Shown piece after piece: positions 33,708-43,708 of a stretch of 64,000 nucleotides of DNA. This DNA comes from Peptococcaceae bacterium (GTDB lineage Bacteria > Bacillota > Peptococcia > DRI-13 > PHAD01): positions 1-64,000 of the forward strand of contig JANLFJ010000013.1 in the NCBI GenBank assembly GCA_024655825.1. Direction: 5' to 3'. The notes beneath the pieces are model-generated. The model did not search any database, had not been told where the DNA came from, and saw only the letters and a list, made by a program, of their open reading frames with translations. The translations under genes and the position numbers were made by a program. How positions within the stretch are numbered: position 1 is the first letter of the stretch; each line of letters starts with the position of its first letter.

Positions 33708-35246
33708 TTATTCCCACTCTATGGTGGCGGGAGGCTTGGAGGTGATGTCGTACACCACGCGGTTGACGTGGGGGACTTCATTGACAATGCGGTTGGAGAT
33801 GCGCTCCAGCAAGTCATAGGGCAGGCGGGCCCAGTCTGCCGTCATGGCATCGTCGCTGGTTACGGCCCGCAGAACGATGGGGTAAGCGTAAGTGCGTTCG
33901 TCCCCCATCACTCCCACGCTCCTGATTGTGGGTAAAACGGCAAAGTACTGCCAGATATTCTCTTGCAGCCCGGCTTTTCCGACCTCCTCCCGGACAACGG
34001 CATCAGCTTCCCTCAGTATTTCCAGTTTCTCCTCCGTCACTTCGCCGATGACGCGAATGGCCAGGCCCGGACCGGGAAACGGCTGGCGAGCAACGATTTC
34101 TTCCGGCAGCCCCAGTTCACGCCCAACCTGTCGCACCTCATCCTTGAATAAAAGCCTCAAGGGCTCGAGCAGCCTGAATTTCATGTCGCGCGGAAGACCC
34201 CCCACGTTATGGTGGGTCTTGATTGTCGCCGCCGTGCTGGTCCCGCTTTCAATGACATCGGGATAAAGAGTACCCTGAACAAGGAACTGGATGTTTCCCA
34301 GCTTGGCGGCTTCCTCTTCGAAGACACGGATAAACTCATTGCCGATGATGACGCGTTTCTTTTCCGGGTCGCTTATTCCTTTTATTTTGTTTAAGAAACG
34401 CTGCCCCGCCTCCACAAAAACCAGGTTTATGCCAAATTTTCCGCTAAAAGTATCCCTGACCTGCTCCGATTCGCCCTTACGCATAAAGCCGTGGTCCACG
34501 TAAACGCAGGTTAACCGGTCCCCTACGGCCTTGTGGACCAGGACCGCCGCCACAGACGAGTCCACCCCCCCGCTTAAGGCGCACAGGACTTTTTCACGGC
34601 CCGTCTCTTTTTTAATTTTTTCTACCTGTTCTTTGATAAATGAACCCATGGACCACTCGCCCTGGCAGCGGCAGATGTCATAAAGAAAACGGCTCAGTAT
34701 TTCCATGCCGTACTCGGTATGCCTCACCTCAGGATGGAACTGCACTCCGTACAATTTTTTTTCGTTGTGGGCAAAAGCGGCATATGGAGTGTCGGCAGTC
34801 CGGGCGCATGAGACAAAGCCTCCAGGCATGCCAGCCACAAAATCTCCATGGCTCATCCAGCACCGCTGTTTCCCGGCAAGACCGCGAAAGAGGGGGGTTT
34901 CTGTGTTTACCTCAACAACCGCTCTTCCGTACTCGCGCTTGCCGGCTCTTTTCACTTCTCCTTTGAAAAGATGGGCAATGAGCTGCATACCGTAGCAAAT
35001 GCCCAGGATTGGTATACCCAGTTCGAAAAGCCCAGGGTCCACCTGGGGAGCATTTTCGGCGTATACACTGGCCGGGCCGCCGGAAAAAATAATCCCTTTG
35101 GGTTTCCTGGCTTTTATCTCGTCCAAAGGAGTATGATAAGGAATCATTTCGGAATAGACATGCAGTTCCCGAACCCGCCGGGCTATCAACTGGTTGTACT
35201 GGCCGCCAAAATCCAAAACCAAAACCGTTTCGTGTTCCTGGAGCAA
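33708..35246 (-). CDS. guaA: GMP synthase (glutamine-hydrolysing)
   Basis: A 512-residue enzyme that aminates XMP to GMP. The N-terminal glutamine amidotransferase has the nucleophile in GICYGMQLI and a His/Glu pair in [14 protein letters not shown]. The PP-loop [12 protein letters not shown] and the C-terminal dimerisation domain ending in PPATIEWE are typical. A TTG at 35246 is preferred, as AAGGAGG lies 7 bases before it, and gives the normal length; an ATG at 35264 would overlap that site. It follows hpt after 49 bases, a purine salvage/synthesis pair. Confidence 0.96.
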   Translation of the reverse strand: MLQEHETVLVLDFGGQYNQLIARRVRELHVYSEMIPYHTPLDEIKARKPKGIIFSGGPASVYAENAPQVDPGLFELGIPILGICYGMQLIAHLFKGEVKRAGKREYGRAVVEVNTETPLFRGLAGKQRCWMSHGDFVAGMPGGFVSCARTADTPYAAFAHNEKKLYGVQFHPEVRHTEYGMEILSRFLYDICRCQGEWSMGSFIKEQVEKIKKETGREKVLCALSGGVDSSVAAVLVHKAVGDRLTCVYVDHGFMRKGESEQVRDTFSGKFGINLVFVEAGQRFLNKIKGISDPEKKRVIIGNEFIRVFEEEAAKLGNIQFLVQGTLYPDVIESGTSTAATIKTHHNVGGLPRDMKFRLLEPLRLLFKDEVRQVGRELGLPEEIVARQPFPGPGLAIRVIGEVTEEKLEILREADAVVREEVGKAGLQENIWQYFAVLPTIRSVGVMGDERTYAYPIVLRAVTSDDAMTADWARLPYDLLERISNRIVNEVPHVNRVVYDITSKPPATIEWE

Positions 35247-35295
35247 CCGGCTTCCTCCTTCCATGCTTCAAACAACAACCGGTTAAAACTATTAA

Positions 35296-35829
35296 CTAAC
35301 CGCTTTTTGTTTCAATTACCGCCACATAGGGCAGGTTTCTGAATTCTTCATTATAATCCAGGCCGTAGCCGACCACGAATTCGTCAGGAATTTCATAGCC
35401 GTTGTAGTCCGGCACAAGCGGCACTCTCCTCCGGCCTGGTTTATCAAGAAAAGCGCAGACCTTCAGGCTGGCCGGGCTGCGTGTCATGAGGTTCTCTTTC
35501 AGGTAGCTCAGGGTGAGACCTGTATCCACGATATCCTCGACTATCAATACATCTTTGCTCATAATATCGGCTTCCAGGTCTTTTAAGATGCGCACCACCC
35601 CGGAAGTGCTGGTCGAAGCGCCGTAGCTTGAAACCGCCATGAAATCCATCTGCAGGGGTAAAGGAATTTCCCTTATCAAGTCTGAAAGAAAGATGATTGA
35701 ACCTTTGAGAATCCCAACGACAAACAGGTCTTTATTCTTGTAATCCTGTGTTATTAGCTCTCCCAGTTCTTTTACTTTACTGCGGATTTCAGCCTCGGAA
35801 ATTAAAATCCTGGTGATCTCGGCGGTCAT
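35296..35829 (-). CDS. hpt: Hypoxanthine phosphoribosyltransferase
   Basis: A 177-residue purine salvage enzyme that makes IMP or GMP from the free base and PRPP. The PRPP loop is VLIVEDIVDTGLTL and the flexible-loop segment MAVSSYGAST is also seen. The ATG at 35829 has GGGAGGGG before it; the longer frame from 35877 adds a stretch not seen in the family. It is upstream of guaA on the same strand and likely co-transcribed. Confidence 0.95.
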   Translation of the reverse strand: MTAEITRILISEAEIRSKVKELGELITQDYKNKDLFVVGILKGSIIFLSDLIREIPLPLQMDFMAVSSYGASTSTSGVVRILKDLEADIMSKDVLIVEDIVDTGLTLSYLKENLMTRSPASLKVCAFLDKPGRRRVPLVPDYNGYEIPDEFVVGYGLDYNEEFRNLPYVAVIETKSG

Positions 35830-35981
35830 TGTCAACCCCTCCCTTTTTTTAAAAACCTCTCCCGCAAGCCTGTCCAACTATAACACCCTTTGATTATACC
35901 AAAAAGCGGCAATGGGCCTCAAGTGGATGCGAGTAAAGGCATCTTGCCTGGCAAAGTTCGGGACTTCATATTGTTTCCCGG

Positions 35982-36710
35982 CTACACTTCAGGTCCCTTT
36001 ATGTCGACCGGCTCGTTAAAGTCCTTCAGTTCCACATCAATTTTGAGGAGGTGGCGGGAGTTGTCGCGGTGTTCGGCCATAATTTCAGCCCTACGGATCA
36101 CCCCTTCTTTTCTGTCGATCCACAGCCTGTAATTAAAGTCCTCCCAGTACAGTTCCATGTACTTGTTACCCCCGCGTCCCATGACCTCGTAAAGGCGGCA
36201 CGTCTTCCCGCCAGCCTTTTCTCGGCCCACGTACTTTACGTCGATATTATCCCTTTCCGTAAAATGGAACGCCCCCAGCGGGTTTATTTCCGCAATCAAC
36301 TTTTCCACGGCGGCGCGTTCCTTGTCGGGGACCACCACCCAGCCTTTGGTCAAGCTGTCGCGCCGGTACAGGACGTCTCCCAAGTGGTAAATCTCCACCT
36401 CCGCCTTGATGATGGGAAGACTCCCCTGGAGATGAACACCCCTTAAATTTTTTTCGCCGTTTATCTCGGAAATGATTGACTCCTTTCCTTCCAAAACGCG
36501 AACTGCCACTGCCCTGTAGCGGTAGCTCTTGGCGTTCAGGGTTTTGACCAGGCCCTGCAGCACCGCTTCTTTCGGGGGAGGCGCAGTCAGCTCGTTGATT
36601 CCATAAACCAAAAGCGCCGCCAGAAAACAAGCCGCCAGCAGTTTCCACCATTTTCCGCGCAAGTTGACCGCTGGCAATGTAAATCCCGCCAACTGCCGCA
36701 TTATCTCCAC
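35982..36710 (-). CDS. Membrane-anchored LolA-like protein
   Basis: A 242-residue protein with one N-terminal transmembrane segment (about 22-40, KLLAACFLAALLVYGI) and an extracytoplasmic beta-rich domain. Its alternation of strands (GVHLQGSLPIIKAEVEIYHLGDVLYRRD, YWEDFNYRLWIDRKEGVIRRAE) resembles LolA/LppX-type lipoprotein- or lipid-binding domains found in Firmicute membrane proteins. No catalytic motif is visible. It is unlinked in function to the neighbouring hpt and Lon-like genes as far as can be seen, so the call is a structural guess. Confidence 0.6.
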   Translation of the reverse strand: MEIMRQLAGFTLPAVNLRGKWWKLLAACFLAALLVYGINELTAPPPKEAVLQGLVKTLNAKSYRYRAVAVRVLEGKESIISEINGEKNLRGVHLQGSLPIIKAEVEIYHLGDVLYRRDSLTKGWVVVPDKERAAVEKLIAEINPLGAFHFTERDNIDVKYVGREKAGGKTCRLYEVMGRGGNKYMELYWEDFNYRLWIDRKEGVIRRAEIMAEHRDNSRHLLKIDVELKDFNEPVDIKGPEV

Positions 36711-36776
36711 TCCCGCTCCAACACTTCTTGCTCGTTTTTATATCTTTACGAAGGCAGGCGGAGAATTATGCACATA

Positions 36777-39176
36777 TTATTTTGCTTCGGAAATCACGCT
36801 TCCTTCTGTTTTTTCCTCCCTGGCGCACTCGTGAATTTCCAGCAGCCTTTGCTGCGCTTTAGCAAAAACCTCCTCCCAGCTTATCCCGGTGAGAATCTCT
36901 ATGCCCTCTTCGATCGTTTTTACGGCATAAACATGGAATTTGCCTTCTTTTACAGCCTCGATCACCTCGTCGTCAAGCATCAGGTTCTTAATGTTCTGGT
37001 GCGGGATAATCACCCCCTGCTCTCCTGTGAGACCCTTGATCTTGCAGACCTGGAAGAACCCCTCGATTTTCTGGTTGACTCCGCCGATTGGCTGGATTGC
37101 CCCTTTCTGGTTGACGGAACCGGTAACGGCGATCCCCTGCTTCACCGGCACGCCGGAAAGACTGGAAAGCAGGCCGTAAAGTTCGGCGCTGGAAGCGCTG
37201 TCCCCTTCCACCCCTTCGTAAGACTGTTCAAAACAAATACTGGCCGAAAAAGAAAGAGGAAACCTGGCCCCGAATTTTTCTCCCAGGTAGCCGCTCAGGA
37301 TCAGCACGCCTTTGTCATGAATCGGACCGCTCAGCTTAACTTCCCGCTCAATGTTGATGATGCCCCTTTTGCCTACGTATGTGTTTACCGTAATGCGCGA
37401 GGGCTTGCCAAAGGAGTACTCGCCAAGGTCGTAAACGGCCAACCCGTTGACCTGCCCGACCGTTTTTTCGCCGGTGTCAATGAGAATGACCCCTTTTTCG
37501 ATAAGCTCCCGCAGCTTCTGCTCAATTTTGTTGGCCCGGTATATCTTTTTTCTGATCGCCTTTTTTACATGTTCTTCGGTCACCGTTGCCGCTTTTTCCA
37601 GCTCCGCCCACGTATCGGCCTCGTATAATATTTCCACCAGGTCGTTGAATCGAACAGAGAGCTTTTCCTGGTTGTCAGCCATGCGGGAACTGTACTCCAC
37701 AATCCTGGCCAGGGCGGAACTGCTGAAGGGGCGAAGGTTCTCCCTTTTACAGTGATAGCAGATTATCCTGGCCAGTTTATCAACATTCCCGGCGGTTCTC
37801 TCCATCTCCACATCAAAATCGGCTTTGATCTTAAACAGCTTGCGGTAATCCTCATCGTACTGGTACAGCAGGCGGTACTCCCACTCGCTGCCAATCACAA
37901 TCACTTTAACCTTAAGCGGGATGGGTTCCGGCTTTAAGGTGGAAGTCGGTATTACCCCCATCTGCTCGCCTATGTTCTCCATGATTATTTTTTCCGTCTT
38001 CAGGGCGCGCTTCAAGGCGTTCCAGGAATAAATATTCGTAAAAAGGTCCCGGCACTGCAGGATCAGGTACCCCCCATTGGCCCGGTGCAAGGAGCCGGGT
38101 TTTATTTTCATAAAATCGGTGGTGAGAATTCCCAGCTGGGTTTCATATTCAACCTTCCCCACGAGGTTGTAGTATGTGGGATTGGTCTCCACCACGACCG
38201 GTGCGCCTTCGGTCTTGCCGTTATCGATAAGCAGGTTCACCTGGTACCTGTGAGTAAAATCCCTCACCTTTTCATCCTTAAACAGCAGGAGCTCCAGTCC
38301 GGCCTTTTCTTCCTTGTCCTTGAAAAGCCTTAAGTTCTTCATAATATCTTTGAGGACATCTTCGATATATTGACCGATTTTATCATATTGCGCGTACTTT
38401 TCCTTATGTTTTTCGAATGTATCCTCAATGGCGCTCAAAACGACCCGCTTTTCCAGCCGGTCCAATTCTTCTTGTGAACCCTTTTCCAGGTCCTTTAATT
38501 TTTTGAAGGTATCAAGGATGATCATGTTGAGTTCTTTGGATTTTTCATCGATTCTCCTGGTATCGTCGTCGCTTAATTTTTCGAACTCATCTTCCCCCAT
38601 CGGCCTGCCCTCGCTGTTAAGGGGCACTGTGACTATACCTTTTTCCGTGTTTTTCAGGGCAAAACCTAGCTGCCTGGCTGTTTCATTCAAGGAAGCCAGG
38701 ACCTGGTTTTGCTTTTCCTGCAGTTCTTGCAGAAACTTGCTTTTTTCCTTGTTATACCGTTCGGAAGCAAGTGCCTGGGGAATTATGTTCATGACCTGTT
38801 TGATCAATTTTCTCATATCTTCTCTGAATTCCCTTCCCATGCCGGCGGGAAGGCTCACCACACGGGGATGGTCCGGTTTTTCAAAATTATAGAGATAGCA
38901 CCAGTCTGGCGGCTTGGGCTCCTGGGCCGCAAATTGTTTTACCAGGGACTGGCTGTATTTGTTGCGTCCCGTTCCCGTCGCCCCGGTAATAAAAATGTTG
39001 TACCCGTATTTTCTGATTTTCAACCCGAATTCCAGGGCTTCTGCAGCTCTTTCCTGGCCGGCGATGCCATCAAAGGGTTCAATGTCTTTGGTTGTTTTAA
39101 ACGGAAATACACTGGTATCACAGGAATTCCGCAACTGTTCAGGTTTCAATTCCCACTGCCTGTTCATCAGCGCCAA
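36777..39176 (-). CDS. Lon-like ATP-dependent protease (AAA_32 + S16)
   Basis: A 799-residue protein with an N-terminal AAA-like region, a long coiled coil insert (about 170-280), and a C-terminal Lon protease domain. The catalytic Ser is in EGDSASSAE and the Lys in GGVNQKIEGF. The Walker A is GATGTGRNK, with Arg-Asn where Lys-Ser/Thr is usual, which I recall as common in this LonB-like subfamily. The start is uncertain: a TTG at 39176 is very close to GAGGAGG, while an ATG at 39167 is somewhat far. It is divergent from motA. Substrates are unknown; general protein quality control is the likely role. Confidence 0.88.
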   Translation of the reverse strand: MALMNRQWELKPEQLRNSCDTSVFPFKTTKDIEPFDGIAGQERAAEALEFGLKIRKYGYNIFITGATGTGRNKYSQSLVKQFAAQEPKPPDWCYLYNFEKPDHPRVVSLPAGMGREFREDMRKLIKQVMNIIPQALASERYNKEKSKFLQELQEKQNQVLASLNETARQLGFALKNTEKGIVTVPLNSEGRPMGEDEFEKLSDDDTRRIDEKSKELNMIILDTFKKLKDLEKGSQEELDRLEKRVVLSAIEDTFEKHKEKYAQYDKIGQYIEDVLKDIMKNLRLFKDKEEKAGLELLLFKDEKVRDFTHRYQVNLLIDNGKTEGAPVVVETNPTYYNLVGKVEYETQLGILTTDFMKIKPGSLHRANGGYLILQCRDLFTNIYSWNALKRALKTEKIIMENIGEQMGVIPTSTLKPEPIPLKVKVIVIGSEWEYRLLYQYDEDYRKLFKIKADFDVEMERTAGNVDKLARIICYHCKRENLRPFSSSALARIVEYSSRMADNQEKLSVRFNDLVEILYEADTWAELEKAATVTEEHVKKAIRKKIYRANKIEQKLRELIEKGVILIDTGEKTVGQVNGLAVYDLGEYSFGKPSRITVNTYVGKRGIINIEREVKLSGPIHDKGVLILSGYLGEKFGARFPLSFSASICFEQSYEGVEGDSASSAELYGLLSSLSGVPVKQGIAVTGSVNQKGAIQPIGGVNQKIEGFFQVCKIKGLTGEQGVIIPHQNIKNLMLDDEVIEAVKEGKFHVYAVKTIEEGIEILTGISWEEVFAKAQQRLLEIHECAREEKTEGSVISEAK

Positions 39177-39373
39177 CTACCTCCTCGTTATGATAAGCCT
39201 GCCTGATATCATTGGGGTTATTTGCTGTTTTTTCTACATGATATGCTCCGAATCCTTTTTACCGAAAAACTTTTTTAAACACGGCATTTAATTATTTATC
39301 ATGCTGAAAAAGGCAGGAATTTGCCAATTATTAGCGAAAAGTGAATAATGATTCGATTATACGGGGTGAAAGT

Positions 39374-40171
39374 ATGGATATTGCAACTTTACTGGGAATT
39401 TCCATTGCTTTAATCGGGGTCATTGGGGGATACCTTTACGAAGGCGGGGCGCTGTTGGGCCTGTTCAGCGTGGCCTCGGCGCTCATCGTCTTAGGGGCCA
39501 CAATTGGGGCTGTGTTTATCTCTTTGCCCCTGTCGGAAATAAAAGAAATCCCGAAACTGATCAAGCTGGTCCTGACCGAAAAAGATTATGACTATAACGC
39601 CTTGATTAAAAAAATCACGGAACTGGCCCATACCGCGCGGAAGGAAGGAATCCTGGCCCTTGAATCTTTAACCCAGGAAATCGACTACCGGTTCCTGGCC
39701 AACGGGATCATGATGGTTGTCGACGGCATGGACAAGGAGGCAACCAAAAGCATTATGGAGGCCGAAATCAGTTCAGTGCAGGAAAGGCATTTCCGGCGAG
39801 CCAAAATATTCGACATTGCCGGCGGCTACTGCCCGACCATGGGCATCATGGGAACCGTTATGAGCATGATCTCCGTCTTAAAAGAGCTAAATGAACCTGC
39901 CGCCCTGGGGCCGAAAATAGCCATGGCCTTTACAGCCACATTATATGGAGTGGGCTTCGCCAACGTGCTCTTTTTCCCGATCGCCGAGAAATTAAAAGCG
40001 AAGTCCCACGCCGAAATGGTTTACATGGAAATCTGCATGGAAGGCGTTTTGTCCATCCAGGCCGGAGAAAGCCCCAAGATCATCAGTGAAAAGCTGCTGG
40101 TTTTCATCAACCAGGGCAAACGCGAAGAAGAGGAAACGGAAACTAAGAAAGAGGAAGAGCAGAATGCTTAG
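39374..40171 (+). CDS. motA: Flagellar motor stator protein MotA
   Basis: A 265-residue stator subunit with four hydrophobic segments (the first at about 3-22, the second 26-50, and a pair in the C-terminal half) and the cytoplasmic loop between them. The conserved GGYCPTMGIMGTV segment contains the Pro at the third helix. The ATG at 39374 is used since GGGGTGAA precedes it; an upstream frame to 39341 adds residues not expected. Its last 8 bases overlap motB, which suggests coupled translation. Confidence 0.94.
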   Translation: MDIATLLGISIALIGVIGGYLYEGGALLGLFSVASALIVLGATIGAVFISLPLSEIKEIPKLIKLVLTEKDYDYNALIKKITELAHTARKEGILALESLTQEIDYRFLANGIMMVVDGMDKEATKSIMEAEISSVQERHFRRAKIFDIAGGYCPTMGIMGTVMSMISVLKELNEPAALGPKIAMAFTATLYGVGFANVLFFPIAEKLKAKSHAEMVYMEICMEGVLSIQAGESPKIISEKLLVFINQGKREEEETETKKEEEQNA

Positions 40172-40886
40172 GAAGAAAAAACACGCCGATCACATCAACA
40201 TGGAAAGATGGCTGATTTCCTACGCCGACTTCATCACGCTTCTTTTTATCCTCTTCATCATTTTATACTCATTCAGCCAGATTGACATTCAAAAATACAA
40301 GCAGATGGCCGCTTCCCTCGCCGGCGAATTCGGCGGCAGCAATCCCATCATGGAGCATCAGGGACAAGGTCACAGTGAGGAAAAATCCCCGGCGGAAATA
40401 GAGAATGAAACGCTGGCCAGGCTGGCGGAAGAAATAAGGGCTTACGGCCAGCAGCGGGGAATAACCCCCAACCTCGCTTTTCGCGTCGATGAGCGCGGTC
40501 TCCATATTTCCATCACCGGAACGGTCCTGTTCAATGACGCCAGCGCCGCCCTGACGCCGCAAGCCAAGGAGTTTATCAGCATCATCTTCGAACAGCTAAA
40601 AAATTTGCCCAACCCGATACTTATTGAGGGACATACGGACAACCGCCCCATCAATACCAGGGAATTCCCCTCCAACTGGGAACTGTCGGCGGCCCGCTCC
40701 ATTAACCTTGTCCGCTATCTTATCGAAGAATACAAGTTCGACCCGCGCCGTCTTTCATCGGCAGCGTACGGGGAATACCGTCCCGTCGCCCCAAACGATA
40801 CTCCGGAAAACCAGGCCAAAAACCGCCGGGTGGAGATCATCATCTTGCGGACAAACCAGTCCGCAGCCACGCCGGTCAAGCAGTGA
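40164..40886 (+). CDS. motB: Flagellar motor stator protein MotB
   Basis: A 240-residue stator subunit. A single N-terminal transmembrane helix (WLISYADFITLLFILFIIL, about 14-32) carries the proton-binding Asp in ADF. A plug and linker region and a C-terminal OmpA-like peptidoglycan-binding domain follow (GHTDNRPI, SAARSINLVRYLIE, NRRVEIII). The ATG at 40164 lies inside the end of motA. A terminator follows. Confidence 0.94.
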   Translation: MLRKKKHADHINMERWLISYADFITLLFILFIILYSFSQIDIQKYKQMAASLAGEFGGSNPIMEHQGQGHSEEKSPAEIENETLARLAEEIRAYGQQRGITPNLAFRVDERGLHISITGTVLFNDASAALTPQAKEFISIIFEQLKNLPNPILIEGHTDNRPINTREFPSNWELSAARSINLVRYLIEEYKFDPRRLSSAAYGEYRPVAPNDTPENQAKNRRVEIIILRTNQSAATPVKQ

Positions 40887-40902
40887 CGCGCGCCAAAGCA
40901 AA

Positions 40903-40942
40903 CCCCGGGCCGCTTCTTAACGAGCCCGGGGATCTCTTTTTT
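40903..40942 (+). terminator. Rho-independent terminator after motAB
   Basis: An 8-bp perfect GC stem (arms CCCCGGGC at 40903-40910 and GCCCGGGG at 40924-40931) is followed by a T-run (40936-40942). It lies 16 bases after the motB stop and may also stop the convergent E3 transcript. Confidence 0.85.
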
Positions 40943-40952
40943 AATAACAGTT

Positions 40953-42359
40953 TTACGCTTGCCTGCGCGCCGGAGGCCAGTGCACGGCCAGGCCGTTTAC
41001 GGCCAGCGCCGCTTCGCCTATGGCTTCCGTCACCGTAGGATGGGGGTGCACCGTGGAAACCAGTTCGTCCACAGTGGCCTCCAGCCTGATGGCCAGGGCC
41101 GCCTCGGCAATGATGTCGGTGGCCCTTGGCCCGATCACGTGAACACCCAGTATTTCGCCGTATTTTTTCCCGGCAATCACTTTCACCAGGCCTTCTCCCC
41201 CGCTGTCGATAACAGCCTTACCGTTGGCTGCCAGCGGGAATTTTCCCACTTTGTACGAAATGTTCTTGTTGGCGGCCTCTTCTTCGGTAAGACCGACTCC
41301 TGCCGCTTCCGGGCTTGTGTAGATGCAGGAAGGGACAGTGGCCGGGAAATAAGCAGGCTGGTGACCCAGGGCATGCTCAACCGCCGCCACTCCCTGGGCG
41401 GAAGCGGCATGGGCCAGCATTTGCTGCCCATTGCAGTCACCAACGGCATAAATCCCCGGAACTCCCGTGGAGAATGCACCGTCAACAAGTATTCTACCGC
41501 GCTCCACCCGGACCCCAGCTGATTCCAGGCCCAATCCCGCCGTACGCGGCCGACGGCCTACCGCCACCAGCACGTACTGGGCCGCTATTTCCTGCTCTTT
41601 ACCCTGAGATTCAACCGCGGCAAGCAACCCATTATCATTTCGACCAGGTCTGACCTCCCGCAGTTTCGCTCCGGTAAAGAAAACAACCCCCCGTTTTTCG
41701 AGTTCTTTTCTCAAGCAGGCGGCAATTTCGCCGTCCATTACCGGCAGGACCTGCGGCAGCAGTTCCACGACGGTCACGCTGCTGCCCAGGGAACTGAAAA
41801 GGTCCGCAAACTCGATGCCGATAACGCCGCCTCCCACAATCACCAAGGAGGATGGAATATCCTGCAGGTTCAAGGCCTGTGTGCTGTCGATGACCCCCGG
41901 CAGCTCGGAACCCGGGAAATCCAACCTCACAGGTTCCGAGCCTGCCGCCAGGATGATTATATCGGCGTTAAGCGTCTCCGCCTTCTCGCCCTCTATTTCC
42001 ACGCTGCGAGCGCCGCGCAAAACGGCTTTGCCCCTGTGGCATTTGACCCCGTTAGCCTGAAGGAGGGACCCGACACCACCGACCAGGCGGTTGACCACCG
42101 CCTGTTTGTGTTTTTGCAGTTCAGGCCAGTCAACACGCACTGCCTCCGCCTTGATCCCGTGCACAGTTCCTTCCCGTATCGCCCGGTACATCTCGGCGGT
42201 ATGGAGGAGCGCTTTGGTGGGAATACAGCCTACATTCAGGCAGGTCCCGCCCAATCTTTCCTTTTCCGCCAGGTGTACTTCCGCTCCCAGCTGGGCCCCG
42301 CGAATGGCCGCCACATAACCGCCGGGACCGCCGCCTATCACCACCACTCTTTTGCTCAT
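40953..42359 (-). CDS. lpdA: Dihydrolipoamide dehydrogenase (E3)
   Basis: A 468-residue flavoprotein that reoxidises the lipoyl groups of E2 with NAD+. Seen are the N-terminal FAD fold GGGPGGYVAAI, the redox pair GGTCLNVGCIPTK, the NAD motif GGGVIGIEFA, and the C-terminal HPHPTVTEAIGEA with the catalytic His-Glu. It has no fused lipoyl domain. It is the last gene of the E1alpha-E1beta-E2-E3 operon and overlaps the E2 gene by 4 bases. Confidence 0.95.
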   Translation of the reverse strand: MSKRVVVIGGGPGGYVAAIRGAQLGAEVHLAEKERLGGTCLNVGCIPTKALLHTAEMYRAIREGTVHGIKAEAVRVDWPELQKHKQAVVNRLVGGVGSLLQANGVKCHRGKAVLRGARSVEIEGEKAETLNADIIILAAGSEPVRLDFPGSELPGVIDSTQALNLQDIPSSLVIVGGGVIGIEFADLFSSLGSSVTVVELLPQVLPVMDGEIAACLRKELEKRGVVFFTGAKLREVRPGRNDNGLLAAVESQGKEQEIAAQYVLVAVGRRPRTAGLGLESAGVRVERGRILVDGAFSTGVPGIYAVGDCNGQQMLAHAASAQGVAAVEHALGHQPAYFPATVPSCIYTSPEAAGVGLTEEEAANKNISYKVGKFPLAANGKAVIDSGGEGLVKVIAGKKYGEILGVHVIGPRATDIIAEAALAIRLEATVDELVSTVHPHPTVTEAIGEAALAVNGLAVHWPPARRQA

Positions 42360-43690
42360 GTCTCAACCGGTCCTCCTCCCAGCAGCAACAGGGGATCTTC
42401 CAGCAGCCGGCGCACCCTGGCCATAAACCGCGCCGCAAGCGCCCCGTCGATCAGGCGGTGGTCAAAGGACAGGCACAAATTGGCCAGGGGTCTTATCACT
42501 ACCGAACCGTCGACCGCCGCCGGGCGTTCCGCTACCCGGCACACGCCCAGGATCGCGCTTTCCGGCGGGTTGATGATCGGCGTAAAGTGATCGGCGCCGT
42601 ACATCCCCAGGTTTGTAACGGTAAAGGTTCCGCCGCTTACCTCGTCGGGCAAGAGTTCACCTTTGCGCGCTTTTTCGCTCAAAACCGCTATCTCCTGCCG
42701 CAAGAGGCGAAGGGACTTCTGCTCCGCATTCTTTATCACCGGTACGATTAAACCGTTGTCCAAGGCTACCGCCACGCCGATATTTACGCCGGAGTGCCGC
42801 TTTATCCTGCCTTCCTGCAGGCTGCTGTTGACTTCACGGAACTCGGCGAGAGCGCAGGCGACACACTTGACAATGACCTCGGTATATGAATACCTGACCC
42901 CGTCCTCGCGCGACAGGCTGTCTTTCAAGCGGCCGGCTGCAGTCATATCAACTTCGACGGTCAGGTTGACATGGGGCGCGGTCTTCCAGCTCAAGCTCAT
43001 CCGCTCGGCTATCGCTTTGCGCATGCCGGCCAGCGCCGTTCCCCCATCTTCTTTCTCTCCGGCGGCGGGTCCCGCGGCAGCTGCGGCCGCTCCCTGAAGA
43101 GCAGACAGGACATCATCTTTCATGATCCGCTTGTCTGAAGCTATCGCGCTCAGTTCCACGCCAAGTTCGGCCGCCATTTTGGCCGCCACGGGGGTGGCCT
43201 TCACTTCTTTGACTTTTTGCTCGCGGCAGGCCAGGACATCTCGTTCCACGATCCGGCCGTCCGGGCCGCTTCCCTTTACCCGGCTGAGATCGATGCCCAA
43301 CTCGCGGGCCAGCTTTTTTGCGGCCGGGGAAGCCTTCACCCCGCTGTCCGCTCCTTTTTCGGCGGTAAATTGAACAGGTGTTTCACAGGCCGCAGCCGGA
43401 TGGTCATTTTTCTCCTCTCCTGCCGGCTGCGGCAAATCCGCCGCTTTTTCGCCCGGTTCGCCGATCAGGGCAAGAGCCGCTTTCACCGGGACCGTTTCAC
43501 CCTCCGGAACCAGTATTTTCAATAAAACCCCGCTGCCGGGAGCCTCGATTACGTTCGTGATTTTATCCGTCGTAATTTCCACCAGTTCCTCGCCGGCGGC
43601 AACCGTTTCTCCCTCCCGTTTATGCCATTTCACCACAGTTCCCTCAGTCATGGTCAGTCCCAGCTGGGGCATCTGCACATACACTGCCAT
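42356..43690 (-). CDS. acoC: Dihydrolipoamide acyltransferase (E2) with two subunit-binding domains
   Basis: A 444-residue E2 with one N-terminal lipoyl domain (lipoyl Lys43 in TTDKIT), then two peripheral subunit-binding domains in tandem (VKASPAAKKLARELGID..., about 123-160, and VKATPVAAKMAAELGVE..., about 170-205), and a C-terminal acyltransferase domain with the catalytic FDHRLIDGA. Most E2 proteins have one subunit-binding domain. The ATG at 43690 has GAGAGGAGG before it. The gene order and short E1 subunits match acetoin dehydrogenase (AcoABCL), but pyruvate or branched-chain 2-oxo acids are possible substrates. Confidence 0.9.
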   Translation of the reverse strand: MAVYVQMPQLGLTMTEGTVVKWHKREGETVAAGEELVEITTDKITNVIEAPGSGVLLKILVPEGETVPVKAALALIGEPGEKAADLPQPAGEEKNDHPAAACETPVQFTAEKGADSGVKASPAAKKLARELGIDLSRVKGSGPDGRIVERDVLACREQKVKEVKATPVAAKMAAELGVELSAIASDKRIMKDDVLSALQGAAAAAAGPAAGEKEDGGTALAGMRKAIAERMSLSWKTAPHVNLTVEVDMTAAGRLKDSLSREDGVRYSYTEVIVKCVACALAEFREVNSSLQEGRIKRHSGVNIGVAVALDNGLIVPVIKNAEQKSLRLLRQEIAVLSEKARKGELLPDEVSGGTFTVTNLGMYGADHFTPIINPPESAILGVCRVAERPAAVDGSVVIRPLANLCLSFDHRLIDGALAARFMARVRRLLEDPLLLLGGGPVET

Positions 43691-43708
43691 TGCCTGGCCT
43701 CCTCTCAA

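Noticed and set aside
36777-39176. Loss-of-function Lon protease because of the altered Walker A motif
   Set aside because: The Arg-Asn form is, to my knowledge, usual in this Lon-like subfamily, and the Ser-Lys protease dyad is intact.
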